A DNA stretch of 64,000 bases from DAOUJI01 sp965237875 (lineage in GTDB: Bacteria; Chloroflexota; Dehalococcoidia; Lucifugimonadales; JAGWBF01): NCBI GenBank assembly GCA_965237875.1, contig CBDEGP010000002.1:744001-808000 (forward strand), read 5' to 3'. Both the position numbers and the translations under genes were made by a program. Within the stretch, counting starts at the first letter, position 1. Each line of letters starts with the position of its first letter. Below the pieces are notes generated by a model. The model worked only from the letters and a program-made list of their open reading frames with translations. It did no database searches and had not been told where the DNA came from. Positions 39,789 through 48,311 of the stretch are shown here, piece after piece.

Positions 39789-41042
39789 TTACAAACCTAT
39801 ATCAGACCGGCAATGTTCCCCGCGAAACACGATTCTCCGGGCGTTGTCATAGGCATGGCGCCTGGCTTCCTTCACGTTTGCCCCCATGCCGACAATCGTC
39901 ATCACACGGCCGCCCGTGGTCAAGGTGATGGGGCCGTGCGGGCCGTTCATGGTCTTGGCGCCTCCCTGGAATACCAGGGCGTCGTCGTCTAAGGCGTCCA
40001 GTCCCCAGACAGGGTACCCCGTCTTGTAGAAGCCTGGATATCCTCCCGAAGCCTTGACAACTCCAACCCTTGTGTCAGCGGCCCATTCAAGGGATAAGCG
40101 GTCCACGGAGCCCTGGATGCAGGCTAACATAACGTCGATGGGGTCGGTGATAAGTCTGGGCAGGATAACCTGCGCCTCCGGGTCGCCCAACCTACAGTTG
40201 AACTCCAGGACCTTGGGGCCGTCGGCCGTCAGCATGAGTCCGGCATAGAGAGTTCCCTGGTAGTGACTTCCTTCCGCCGCCATAGCCTTCACGGCGGGTT
40301 CCATTATTTGCCGCCGCACCAGGTCTTCCAGTTCGTCATTCCAGAACTCCGGCGGGCTGTAGGCTCCCATGCCTCCCGTGTTCGGACCCTGGTCTCCGTC
40401 ACCCACACGCTTATAGTCACAGGCCGCCGTAAGGGAAGATACGTGCTCACCGTCGGTGAAGGCGAAGACGCTGACCTCCCGGCCCTCAAGCCATTCCTCG
40501 AATACGACGACGTCTCCGGCTGAGTCGAAGGTCCGATTGACCATGCACTCGTCCAAAGCGCCCAGGGCTTGGTCTCGATTCGAGCAGACGAACACGCCTT
40601 TGCCTGAAGCCAGACCGTCGGCCTTGACCACGACTGGACGCCTGTACTTCATCAAAAAATTCCGTGCGGCGTTATATTGGTCGAAGATAACGAAATCGGG
40701 GCCTGGGATGGAGTGCGTCTGCATCAGCCGCCGGGCGAAGGACTTGCTGGATTCCAAGCGGGCCGCCGCCTGGGTGGGTCCGAATATGGCCAGGTTTCTT
40801 TGACGGAAATGGTCTACGATTCCCGCCGCAAGCGGGGTCTCCGGCCCGACAACAGTGAGATCGATGGCATAGGCCGCCGCCGCGTTCGCCATCTCAACAG
40901 GGTCGTCAGGAACACCGTCCAAGCCGATGGAATGGGAGACGGTCCCGGGAACAGAGTACACCTGGTCCACTTTGGGGCTTCGGGCTAGGAGCCAGGCCAA
41001 TGCGTGCTCGCGGGCCCCTGAGCCGACGACAAGGACCTTCAC
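39789..41042 (-). CDS. purD: Phosphoribosylamine-glycine ligase
   Basis: GAR synthetase, 417 aa, ATP-grasp. Seen: KVLVVGSGAREHALAWLLAR, VVGPETPLAAGIVDHFR, RPVVVKADGLASGKGVFVCS, VFEEWLEGREVSVFAFTDGE, GPNTGGMGAYSPPEFW, and LEFNCRLGDPEAQVILPRL, all canonical. GTG 41042 gives the standard MKVLVVGSG start; a TTG one codon earlier is possible. It lies 45 nt upstream of purE on the same strand. Confidence 0.96.
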   Translation of the reverse strand: MKVLVVGSGAREHALAWLLARSPKVDQVYSVPGTVSHSIGLDGVPDDPVEMANAAAAYAIDLTVVGPETPLAAGIVDHFRQRNLAIFGPTQAAARLESSKSFARRLMQTHSIPGPDFVIFDQYNAARNFLMKYRRPVVVKADGLASGKGVFVCSNRDQALGALDECMVNRTFDSAGDVVVFEEWLEGREVSVFAFTDGEHVSSLTAACDYKRVGDGDQGPNTGGMGAYSPPEFWNDELEDLVRRQIMEPAVKAMAAEGSHYQGTLYAGLMLTADGPKVLEFNCRLGDPEAQVILPRLITDPIDVMLACIQGSVDRLSLEWAADTRVGVVKASGGYPGFYKTGYPVWGLDALDDDALVFQGGAKTMNGPHGPITLTTGGRVMTIVGMGANVKEARRHAYDNARRIVFRGEHCRSDIGL

Positions 41043-41109
41043 CAACCGGCCCTCGACGGGCCCTCATGCAGACGTATGGCGTGGGGCGTAAGCTCCGGGA
41101 GCGGTTGCG

Positions 41110-42774
41110 CTACTCCCATTCTATAGTCCCCGGCGGCTTGCTGGTGATGTCGTAGACCACCCGGTTGACGCCGGGCACCTCGTTGACTATGCGGTTGGAG
41201 ACTTTGGCAAGCACATCGTAGGGAAGGCGCACCCAATCGGCGGTCATGGCGTCCTCGCTGCTGACCGCTCGTATGGCGACCACGTGGTTATACGTGCGGT
41301 AGTCTCCCATCACGCCCACGCTCTTGCTGTCCGTGAGCACTGCGAAGCTCTGCCAAAGCTGGTGATAAAGGTTTGCGTTCTTGACCTCGTCGATGACGAC
41401 CCAGTCACAGGCGCGTAGAGTTTCCAGTTTCTCCGGGGTCACCTCGCCAATGATTCTGATGGCCAGGCCCGGCCCCGGAAAGGGCTGGCGGTTCACCATC
41501 TCTTCCGGCAGACCGAGGGCCAGCCCGACCTCTCTAACCTCGTCCTTGAAAAGATATCGGAGCGGCTCCACCAGCTTCAGCTTCATGTTTTCGGGCAGCC
41601 CTCCGACGTTGTGGTGGGTCTTTATGCGCGCCGCGGCCCGGTTCTCGGGGGTCCTGCTTTCAATGACGTCAGGGTAGAGGGTCCCCTGGGCCAGAAACTC
41701 GGTGTTCTCTATCTCGGTGGCCGCCTCCTCGAAGACGTGGATGAACTCCTCGCCCACCGTGCGCCGCTTGTCCTCCGGGTCGGTGATTCCGGCCAGTTTC
41801 CCTACGAACCGCTCCGAGGCGTCGATATAGAGCAGGTTCAGGTCCATGTTTCGCCTGAAAGTGTTAAGCACACGCTCAGGCTCTTCCAGTCTCAGCAGTC
41901 CGTTGTTGACGAAGATGCAGGTCAGCTGGCTTCCCACCGCGTGGTGGACCAGCGTGGCCGTGACCGCCGAGTCCACGCCCCCCGAGAGGGCGCATATCAC
42001 CTTGCCGTCGCCCACCTTACGCTTGATTGCATCCACCGACTCCTTCACGAAGTTCAACGGAGTCCACGAGCCCTGGCAGCCGCACACTTTGTAGAGGAAG
42101 TTCTCCAGAATCGTCTTGCCGTTGGGGGTGTGGACAACCTCAGGGTGAAACTGCAGTCCGAACATGCGCGAACCGCTTCCCATTACTGCGATGGGCGAGT
42201 TGTCGGTGTAGCCCAGGGGCGAGAAGCCCGGCGGCGCCTCTTCAATCCTGTCGCCATGACTCATCCAGACGGGCATTGAGTTGGGCAGGTCTGAGAACAA
42301 CGGGGAGTCAGCAACATTCTGGTGAAGGACCGAGTGGCCGAACTCCTGTTTGAGTCCGGGCGCCACTTTCCCGCCCAGCTGGTGCACCAACACCTGCATC
42401 CCGTAGCATATCCCCAGAACGGGCAGCGACTGGTCGTACACCCAGGCTGGGGCCAGGGGAGCGCCGTCGTCATATACGCTTGCCGGCCCTCCGGATAGAA
42501 TAACACCCTTGGGATTGATGGCCGCCGCCTGCTCCCATTCGGAGTCGGGGCTGACTATTTCGCAGTAGACCTTGAGCTCACGGACCCGGCGCGCTATCAG
42601 ACGGCTGTACTGGGAACCGAAATCTACGATGACGACGCCCTCGCCGACGCCTATGGGGGCTGACTCCGGGTCGGAAGCGCCGCTCTCTTTTCGGGCGATC
42701 TCCAGGTAGGTGGACACTTCCAAGTGGTCGCTGGTGGCTACTCGGTGGCTTGAAGCGTTGTCCCTCGCCGCCAT
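41110..42774 (-). CDS. guaA: GMP synthase (glutamine-hydrolysing)
   Basis: XMP to GMP. About 554 aa with an extra N-terminal stretch of roughly 45 residues before the amidotransferase. Class I GATase: VIVDFGSQYSRLIARRVREL, VLGICYGMQVLVHQLGGKVA with catalytic Cys, and FQFHPEV-type LQFHPEVVHTPNG. PP-loop: VICALSGGVDSAVTATLVHH. C-terminal dimerisation part: RQPFPGPGLAIRIIGEVTPE and RVVYDITSKPPGTIEWE. ATG 42774 was chosen; starts upstream lie in the divergent promoter region of the sua5 operon. Confidence 0.96.
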   Translation of the reverse strand: MAARDNASSHRVATSDHLEVSTYLEIARKESGASDPESAPIGVGEGVVIVDFGSQYSRLIARRVRELKVYCEIVSPDSEWEQAAAINPKGVILSGGPASVYDDGAPLAPAWVYDQSLPVLGICYGMQVLVHQLGGKVAPGLKQEFGHSVLHQNVADSPLFSDLPNSMPVWMSHGDRIEEAPPGFSPLGYTDNSPIAVMGSGSRMFGLQFHPEVVHTPNGKTILENFLYKVCGCQGSWTPLNFVKESVDAIKRKVGDGKVICALSGGVDSAVTATLVHHAVGSQLTCIFVNNGLLRLEEPERVLNTFRRNMDLNLLYIDASERFVGKLAGITDPEDKRRTVGEEFIHVFEEAATEIENTEFLAQGTLYPDVIESRTPENRAAARIKTHHNVGGLPENMKLKLVEPLRYLFKDEVREVGLALGLPEEMVNRQPFPGPGLAIRIIGEVTPEKLETLRACDWVVIDEVKNANLYHQLWQSFAVLTDSKSVGVMGDYRTYNHVVAIRAVSSEDAMTADWVRLPYDVLAKVSNRIVNEVPGVNRVVYDITSKPPGTIEWE

Positions 42775-42818
42775 ACTTCCCTTCCGCCTCCCGACAATTC
42801 GACCCAAGATAGCGCCTG

Positions 42819-42827
42819 TGCTATACT
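42819..42827 (+). promoter_or_regulatory. Extended -10 promoter for the sua5-rpiB-pgk operon
   Basis: TGCTATACT (42819-42827) is an extended -10, with TTCGAC as a possible weak -35 at 42798-42803. It lies 44 nt upstream of ATG 42872 in the divergent gap with guaA. Confidence 0.5.
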
Positions 42828-42871
42828 CAGTCAAGCCTGAAACAAACTCAGAACGTGGTTGATTCTCACAC

Positions 42872-43543
42872 ATGTCAAGGGTCAAGTCCAGAGCGTCTAT
42901 GAGCGCTGCGCAAGACGCTGGCGGCGGTCTGGCGGAAGCCTTGGAAATAGGTGTGGAAGTCCTCAAGAAACACGGCGTCGTGGCCTATCCGACAGACACC
43001 CTCTACGGCCTTGGCGCCGCGTTCGACGACCTGGAAGCCGTGGCGCGCGTGTTTGACATAAAAGGGCGTCCTCGGGACGCTGCCCTGCCTCTGCTGGTGG
43101 CCTCCCGGTCGGATGTGGCGCAGGTGAGCGTGGGGCTGACTCGGCAGGCGGAGACACTCATGGAGTCCTTTTGGCCCGGCCCACTGACGCTGGTGGTTTC
43201 AAGCGCGCCGACAACGCCGGACATGGTGACCGGAGGCAGGGGGTCGGTTGCCGTGAGGATGCCCGACCATCCGGTCCCCCAAGCGTTGGTGCGCGGCCTT
43301 GGATGCCCGATTACCGGCACCAGCGCCAATCCAACAGGCGGTCCCGACCCGGCGACCGCAGACGATGTCAGATGGGCGCTGGGTGACCGGATTGATTACA
43401 TCATAGACGGAGGGCCGGCCCCTATAGGCCAGCCTTCAACTGTCATCGACCTCACAGGAGAACGTCCCCGCTTAGTCCGTGCGGGCGCTTTGACCGTGGA
43501 GGCGATAGAGGAAGCGCTCTCGGAGTCCATAGAGGCGGCTTAG
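42872..43543 (+). CDS. L-threonylcarbamoyladenylate synthase (Sua5/YrdC family)
   Basis: 223 aa. Makes threonylcarbamoyl-AMP for the t6A modification of ANN-decoding tRNAs. Seen: VLKKHGVVAYPTDTLYGLGA, VFDIKGRPRDAALPLLVASR (KxR-type binding), SFWPGPLTLVV, GSVAVRMPDHPVPQALVRGL, PITGTSANPTGGPDPATADD, and PSTVIDLTGERPRLVRAGAL. It lacks the extra C-terminal Sua5 domain, so it is YrdC-type in length with a short tail. It begins a long operon through dapF/dapL. Confidence 0.94.
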   Translation: MSRVKSRASMSAAQDAGGGLAEALEIGVEVLKKHGVVAYPTDTLYGLGAAFDDLEAVARVFDIKGRPRDAALPLLVASRSDVAQVSVGLTRQAETLMESFWPGPLTLVVSSAPTTPDMVTGGRGSVAVRMPDHPVPQALVRGLGCPITGTSANPTGGPDPATADDVRWALGDRIDYIIDGGPAPIGQPSTVIDLTGERPRLVRAGALTVEAIEEALSESIEAA

Positions 43544-43576
43544 AGATTACGCAGTGAAGAGTTAGGGAGGAGAGGC

Positions 43577-44032
43577 GTGCGGATAGCCATCGGAAGCGAC
43601 CACAGGGGGTTTGCACTAAAGCAGTCCCTGATAGTCATGGTCCGCGAGTTGGGTCACCAGCTTGATGACATGGGTTGCGACGGCGGCGACGCCGTGGACT
43701 ACCCTGACTATGCTGAAAAAGTTGCGACAGCAGTAAGCAATGGGAAGGCCGATCGCGGGGTGCTCATATGCGGGACGGGCATCGGGATGAGCATTGCCGC
43801 CAACAAGGTCCCGGGAGTCCGCGCCGCGCTGTGCGTTGATGCACTCAGCGCCCGGATGTCCAGGGAGCACAACGACTCCAACGTGGTGTGCATCGGAGGG
43901 GAGCTTGTGGGAGAATGGTCGGCCAAGGAGACGGTCAAAGCCTACTTGGAAGCCGAATTCCAAGGCGGGCGCCACTCGCGCCGGGTCGGCAAGATAAGCG
44001 ACATCGAGTCCGGCAAGAAGAGTGTTTCTTAG
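43577..44032 (+). CDS. rpiB: Ribose-5-phosphate isomerase B
   Basis: 151 aa, pentose phosphate pathway. Seen: RIAIGSDHRGFALKQSLIVM, DAVDYPDYAEKVATAVSNGK, RGVLICGTGIGMSIAANKVP (catalytic Cys), GVRAALCVDALSARMSREHN, DSNVVCIGGELVGE. GTG 43577 with Shine-Dalgarno GGAGGAG upstream. The next gene begins 6 nt after its stop. Confidence 0.95.
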   Translation: MRIAIGSDHRGFALKQSLIVMVRELGHQLDDMGCDGGDAVDYPDYAEKVATAVSNGKADRGVLICGTGIGMSIAANKVPGVRAALCVDALSARMSREHNDSNVVCIGGELVGEWSAKETVKAYLEAEFQGGRHSRRVGKISDIESGKKSVS

Positions 44033-44038
44033 GACGAT

Positions 44039-45061
44039 ATGACCAACCCCGTGGACCTCTTTATGACCGGCCGCCGGGAGCTGCTGGACGACGAGATCAA
44101 GGCAGTCTTCTCAGGCCAGGACGGGCTTCTTTCCAACATGTTCCATTACCAGATGGGCTGGATGGACCAGCACGGGAACCCCACGACGGCTTCCACCGGC
44201 CACTTCCTCCACCCCGCGATGTGCCTGGCGGCGTGCGAGTCTCTATCGGGGGAGTTCAGGCCGGCCCTTCCAGCGGCGGCCGCCGTGGAGTTGGTGTACA
44301 ACTTCTCCCTGATTCACGAGGACATACAGTCCGGGAACCCCAACAGAGGCGCCCGCGAGTCGCTGTGGTGGATATGGGGGCCGGGCCAAGCCATCAATGC
44401 CGGCGACGGCATGCACGCCGTAGCCCGGTTGGCCCTCATGCGCATGGCGGACAACGGCGCTCCCGCAGACCAGGTTCTTGGAGCGCTGAGGGCGCTGGAC
44501 ATGTCATGCCTGGACATGTTCGAGGGTCAGCATCAAGACCTGGTGTTTCAGGAACGGCTGGACGTGGGCGTCAGCGCATACCTCAAAATGGCTGAGTTGA
44601 AGGCCGGCGCCCTGATGGGCTCGGCCATGTTCCTGGGCGCTCTTTGCGGAGGCGGGTCGGATGAGGACATGGAGGCGTTCGGGACATGCGGCGCCCGCCT
44701 GGGGACGGCCTGGCAAATCCAGCAGGATGTGCGTGAGCTCTGGTCCTCCGATGGCGGGGATGTTCCCAGCCACACTCTGAACAAGAAGAAGCTGTTCCCA
44801 GTGGTCTTGGTGTTGGAGACGGCGGAGCTTGCCGTCAAACGAGAGTTGGGGACTCTTTACTTCAAGCGAGTGTTGGAGCCGGACGACGTTAAGAAGATCG
44901 GCGACATACTTGACCGCCTGTCGGCCAAAGACCGCTGTCAGGAGAAGGTGGACGAGCTTTGCCGCGAGGCTCTGGCGCCGTTGGACGGCATGGAACTCAC
45001 GGGGTCGGGTCGGGAACAGATGCATCTTCTTGCCCAGCATATCCGAGACCTTGGCGGGTGA
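44039..45061 (+). CDS. Polyprenyl synthase-family protein with altered Asp-rich motifs
   Basis: 340 aa, all-helical trans-isoprenyl diphosphate synthase fold. Around the first Asp-rich motif it reads LVYNFSLIHEDIQSGNPNRG: Glu94-Asp95 followed by Gln-Ser-Gly-Asn instead of DDxxDxD. AINAGDGMHAVARLALMRM follows normally. The second motif region is WQIQQDVRELWSSDGGDVPS, with QQD rather than DDxxD. Chain elongation with magnesium may be altered or the substrate different. It is located between rpiB and pgk with 3-6 nt gaps. It could be a short-chain isoprenoid synthase or a non-canonical relative. Confidence 0.8.
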   Translation: MTNPVDLFMTGRRELLDDEIKAVFSGQDGLLSNMFHYQMGWMDQHGNPTTASTGHFLHPAMCLAACESLSGEFRPALPAAAAVELVYNFSLIHEDIQSGNPNRGARESLWWIWGPGQAINAGDGMHAVARLALMRMADNGAPADQVLGALRALDMSCLDMFEGQHQDLVFQERLDVGVSAYLKMAELKAGALMGSAMFLGALCGGGSDEDMEAFGTCGARLGTAWQIQQDVRELWSSDGGDVPSHTLNKKKLFPVVLVLETAELAVKRELGTLYFKRVLEPDDVKKIGDILDRLSAKDRCQEKVDELCREALAPLDGMELTGSGREQMHLLAQHIRDLGG

Positions 45062-45064
45062 CGG

Positions 45065-46264
45065 ATGGCCAAGAAAACTTTGGATGACATAGACGTGGGC
45101 GGGAAAACGGTGTTGGTCAGAGTGGACTTCAACGTTCCCATCGAGCAGGGCGTCGAGTTTCTTTCCCAATACGACCACCGGCTAAGGGCTACTCTCCCCA
45201 CGCTCCAGCGTCTCCACCGGAGCGGCTGCAGGCTGGTCCTCTGTTCCCACCTGGGCAGACCCAAGGGTCAGGTCGTGGAGGGCTTGAGAATGGCGCCGGT
45301 CGCCGACAGGCTCTCGGCGTTGATGGGACTCCCGGTCAAGTCTCTGGACGACTGTATAGGAGCCGAGGTGGAAGCGGCCGTGTCGGCCATGACGCCGGGA
45401 GAAATCATAATGCTGGAGAACCTGCGCTTCCATGAAGGCGAGGAGAGCGCCGACCCGGAGTTCGCCAGATCGCTGGCGGCTTTGGCGGACATATTCGTCA
45501 TGGACGCCTTCGCCGTAGCCCACCGGGCCCATGCGTCGGTGGTGGGCGTCCCCCAACATCTGCCCACTGTCGCGGGGGAACTGGTCAAGGCTGAATTGGA
45601 GAACATGGGCCGAGCGCTGGAGGCGCCCGAACGGCCCCTGGCGGCGCTTATGGGAGGCGCCAAAGTCAGCGATAAGATCATGGTGTTGGAAAACCTGATT
45701 GACAAAATCGACCGGCTGTTCATCGGCGGGGGCATGGCCGTAACGTTCCTGAAAGCCCAGGGATATTCGGTGGGAGCGTCGAGAGTTGAGGAAGACAGGC
45801 TGGAGTTCGCCGACGGAATCCTGGAGAGGGCGGGTCAATTGGGAGTGAAAGTCCATTTGCCCACGGACGTGGTGGTTGCAGACGAAGTCTCCGCCAACGC
45901 CGGAGGCATACATAACGTGGGTGTGGATGAAATCCCTGGGCACAGCTATGCGTTGGACATTGGGCAGGCCAGCGCCGCCGAATTCGCCCTGGGGCTTAAA
46001 GACTGCGGGACCGTGATATGGAACGGCCCGATGGGAGTGTTCGAGTTTGAACCTTTCTCCCTGGGCACCCGCAAAGTAGGCGAAGCGCTTGCCTCGGCGA
46101 AAGCCGCTGCCATCGTGGGCGGAGGTTCCACCGCCGAAGCCGTCGAGGAGATGGGCATCCAGGACCGGATGACCCACGTTTCCACCGGCGGAGGCGCGTC
46201 CCTAGAGTTTCTGGAGGGGAAGGAGCTGCCCGGCATCGCGGTTATTCTTGACAGAGACTCTTGA
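45065..46264 (+). CDS. pgk: Phosphoglycerate kinase
   Basis: A 399-aa glycolytic/gluconeogenic kinase. Seen: KTVLVRVDFNVPIEQGVEFL, LVLCSHLGRPKGQVVEGLRM, IMLENLRFHEGEESADPEFA, FVMDAFAVAHRAHASVVGVP, AALMGGAKVSDKIMVLENLI, LFIGGGMAVTFLKAQGYSVG, VIWNGPMGVFEFEPFSLGT, and THVSTGGGASLEFLEGKELP. It starts ATG 45065, 3 nt after the previous stop. Confidence 0.97.
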   Translation: MAKKTLDDIDVGGKTVLVRVDFNVPIEQGVEFLSQYDHRLRATLPTLQRLHRSGCRLVLCSHLGRPKGQVVEGLRMAPVADRLSALMGLPVKSLDDCIGAEVEAAVSAMTPGEIIMLENLRFHEGEESADPEFARSLAALADIFVMDAFAVAHRAHASVVGVPQHLPTVAGELVKAELENMGRALEAPERPLAALMGGAKVSDKIMVLENLIDKIDRLFIGGGMAVTFLKAQGYSVGASRVEEDRLEFADGILERAGQLGVKVHLPTDVVVADEVSANAGGIHNVGVDEIPGHSYALDIGQASAAEFALGLKDCGTVIWNGPMGVFEFEPFSLGTRKVGEALASAKAAAIVGGGSTAEAVEEMGIQDRMTHVSTGGGASLEFLEGKELPGIAVILDRDS

Positions 46265-46310
46265 ACCGGACCGATTGGGTCCGACGGCGTAGTTCCACGG
46301 AGGATTATGG

Positions 46311-47516
46311 ATGGTCAACCTGGAGGTCTTGAAGGACTCTTTCCAGACCACCGAGTCCAAGATTGTGATGCTGGTGGCCGACGGCCTTGGGGGGCTTCCG
46401 CATCCCGACACGAAACTGTCGGAGTTGGAGACGGCCCGGACGCCCAATCTCGATGCGTTGGCTTCGGAGAGCGCATGCGGCCTTACGGTCCCTGTCATGC
46501 CCGGAGTGGCGCCTGGTTCGGGTCCGGGGCATCTGGCCCTGTTCGGGTATGAGCCCACAGAATATCTTATAGGCCGCGGCGCCCTGGAGGGTTTGGGCAT
46601 CGAGGTTGACCTCAGGGAAGGCGACGTGTGCGCCAGAGGCAACTTCTGCACCGTGGACGCCCACGGCGCCCTGGTGGACAGGCGGGCCGGAAGGGTCGCC
46701 TCCGAGGTGACCATACCCCTCTGTTCCGAGCTTGATAAAATCGAAATGGATGGCGTCGACCTGCGGGTGTATCCCGTGGAGGGATACCGGTTTGTCCTGC
46801 ATCTTAGGGGAGAAGGTCTGAGTGAAGCGGTCTCCGAAACCGACCCTCAACGCATTGGCGTACCCGACGTTGCGGCCTATGCGTTGGAAGAGAACGCAGA
46901 GAAGACAGCCGCAATCGTGCGAGATTTTGTGTCTCAGGCGCGGAGCATCCTGAGCGATGAAGAGCGCGCCAACATGGTCCTTCTCCGGGGCTTCTCAAGC
47001 CTTCCGCATCTGCCGTCCATGGGGGACGCCTTCAGGCTGAACCCTGCGGCCATCGCCGCATACCCCATGTACCGGGGGCTGGCCCAAATCGTCGGCATGA
47101 AAGTCATTCCCACGGGCAGGACCTTTGGGAACGAATTGGACACGCTGGAAGAGAACTACAACGACCACGACTTCTTCTACATTCATTACAAACCGGCGGA
47201 CGCAGCCGGTGAGGACGGGGACTTCGAGGGCAAGGTGAAGGCCCTGGAGGACCTGGACGCTTACATTCCCCGCCTGCGGGACATGAAACCCGACGTGCTC
47301 ATGGTTGCGGGGGACCACTCCACACCGGCCATCATGGCGGCCCACAGCTGGCACCCTGTGCCCTTTTCTCTGCGGTCGGCCTACACTTTGGGAGAGGGTG
47401 TGGACGCCTTCTCCGAGCGGGCTTTCGCCAACGGGTCCCTGGGACGAATGCCCGCCGCCAACGTGATGCTCCTGGCGCTGGCCCACGCGGGCAAGCTGGC
47501 TAAATTCGGACCCTAG
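46311..47516 (+). CDS. apgM: Cofactor-independent phosphoglycerate mutase, archaeal type
   Basis: A 401-aa alkaline-phosphatase-fold enzyme interconverting 3- and 2-phosphoglycerate. Seen: KIVMLVADGLGGLPHPDTKL (metal Asp), VMPGVAPGSGPGHLALFGYE (catalytic Ser), YLIGRGALEGLGIEVDLREG, VCARGNFCTVD, DFFYIHYKPADAAGEDGDFE (metal), and VLMVAGDHSTPAIMAAHSWH. It belongs to the aPGAM branch and not to GpmI. It lies between pgk and tpiA, giving a lower-glycolysis block. Confidence 0.94.
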   Translation: MVNLEVLKDSFQTTESKIVMLVADGLGGLPHPDTKLSELETARTPNLDALASESACGLTVPVMPGVAPGSGPGHLALFGYEPTEYLIGRGALEGLGIEVDLREGDVCARGNFCTVDAHGALVDRRAGRVASEVTIPLCSELDKIEMDGVDLRVYPVEGYRFVLHLRGEGLSEAVSETDPQRIGVPDVAAYALEENAEKTAAIVRDFVSQARSILSDEERANMVLLRGFSSLPHLPSMGDAFRLNPAAIAAYPMYRGLAQIVGMKVIPTGRTFGNELDTLEENYNDHDFFYIHYKPADAAGEDGDFEGKVKALEDLDAYIPRLRDMKPDVLMVAGDHSTPAIMAAHSWHPVPFSLRSAYTLGEGVDAFSERAFANGSLGRMPAANVMLLALAHAGKLAKFGP

Positions 47517-47538
47517 TCTCTATATTCGGGAGTTGACC

Positions 47539-48303
47539 ATGCCCGTTCCCCTGGCAGCCGGAAACTGGAAGATGAACACCACCGTAGATGAGGCCGTGGC
47601 CCTGGCAGAGGCTGTGAAAGAGGCGGTGGAGGGAATAACCGGCGTGAACGTATTGGTTTGCCCTCCTTTCGTGTCACTGGCGCCGGTGGCGAAAGCATTG
47701 GAGAACAGCCGGGTGATGGTCGGGGCTCAGAACATGCACACCCAACCCAGCGGCGCCTTCACCGGCGAGGTGTCCGCCGGCATGATTACGGGAATTTGCC
47801 GGTACGTCATCCTGGGCCATTCAGAGCGGCGTCAGCTTTTTGGCGAGGATGACCGCCTGATAAACCTGAAGGTGAGGGCGGCGGTGGACGCCGGACTCAT
47901 CCCCATCCTCTGCGTTGGTGAAACCTTGGAGCAGCGCGAAGGGGGAAAGGCGGGTGACGTCGTCGGAAACCAGGTGAAGACGGGTCTTGACGGCGTGTCT
48001 CCGTCGCAAGGCCTGGTCGTCGCTTACGAACCCGTGTGGGCCATAGGCACGGGTGTGTCGGCGACTCCTGAGACGGCCGCTGAGATCATGGGCGGGGTCA
48101 TTCTCAAGACGCTGGAAGACCTTTACGGCGGCCAGACGGCCTCCCAGACGCCGCTTCTCTACGGCGGAAGCGTGAACCCCGACAACATTGACGGTTTCGT
48201 AAGCCAGGACGTCATACACGGCGGCCTGGTGGGCGGCTCAAGCCTCAGGGCCGACCAGTTCGCAGCCATCGTGAAAGCGACCGCCGACGCCAAGTCCGTC
48301 TGA
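47539..48303 (+). CDS. tpiA: Triosephosphate isomerase
   Basis: 254 aa. Seen: PLAAGNWKMNTTVDEAVALA (catalytic Lys region NWKMN), MVGAQNMHTQPSGAFTGEVS, YVILGHSERRQLFGEDDRLI (catalytic His), VVAYEPVWAIGTGVSATPET (catalytic Glu), and LLYGGSVNPDNIDGFVSQDV, GGLVGGSSL. ATG 47539 is preferred to the in-frame TTG 47533. Confidence 0.97.
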   Translation: MPVPLAAGNWKMNTTVDEAVALAEAVKEAVEGITGVNVLVCPPFVSLAPVAKALENSRVMVGAQNMHTQPSGAFTGEVSAGMITGICRYVILGHSERRQLFGEDDRLINLKVRAAVDAGLIPILCVGETLEQREGGKAGDVVGNQVKTGLDGVSPSQGLVVAYEPVWAIGTGVSATPETAAEIMGGVILKTLEDLYGGQTASQTPLLYGGSVNPDNIDGFVSQDVIHGGLVGGSSLRADQFAAIVKATADAKSV

Positions 48304-48311
48304 CCGGACCG

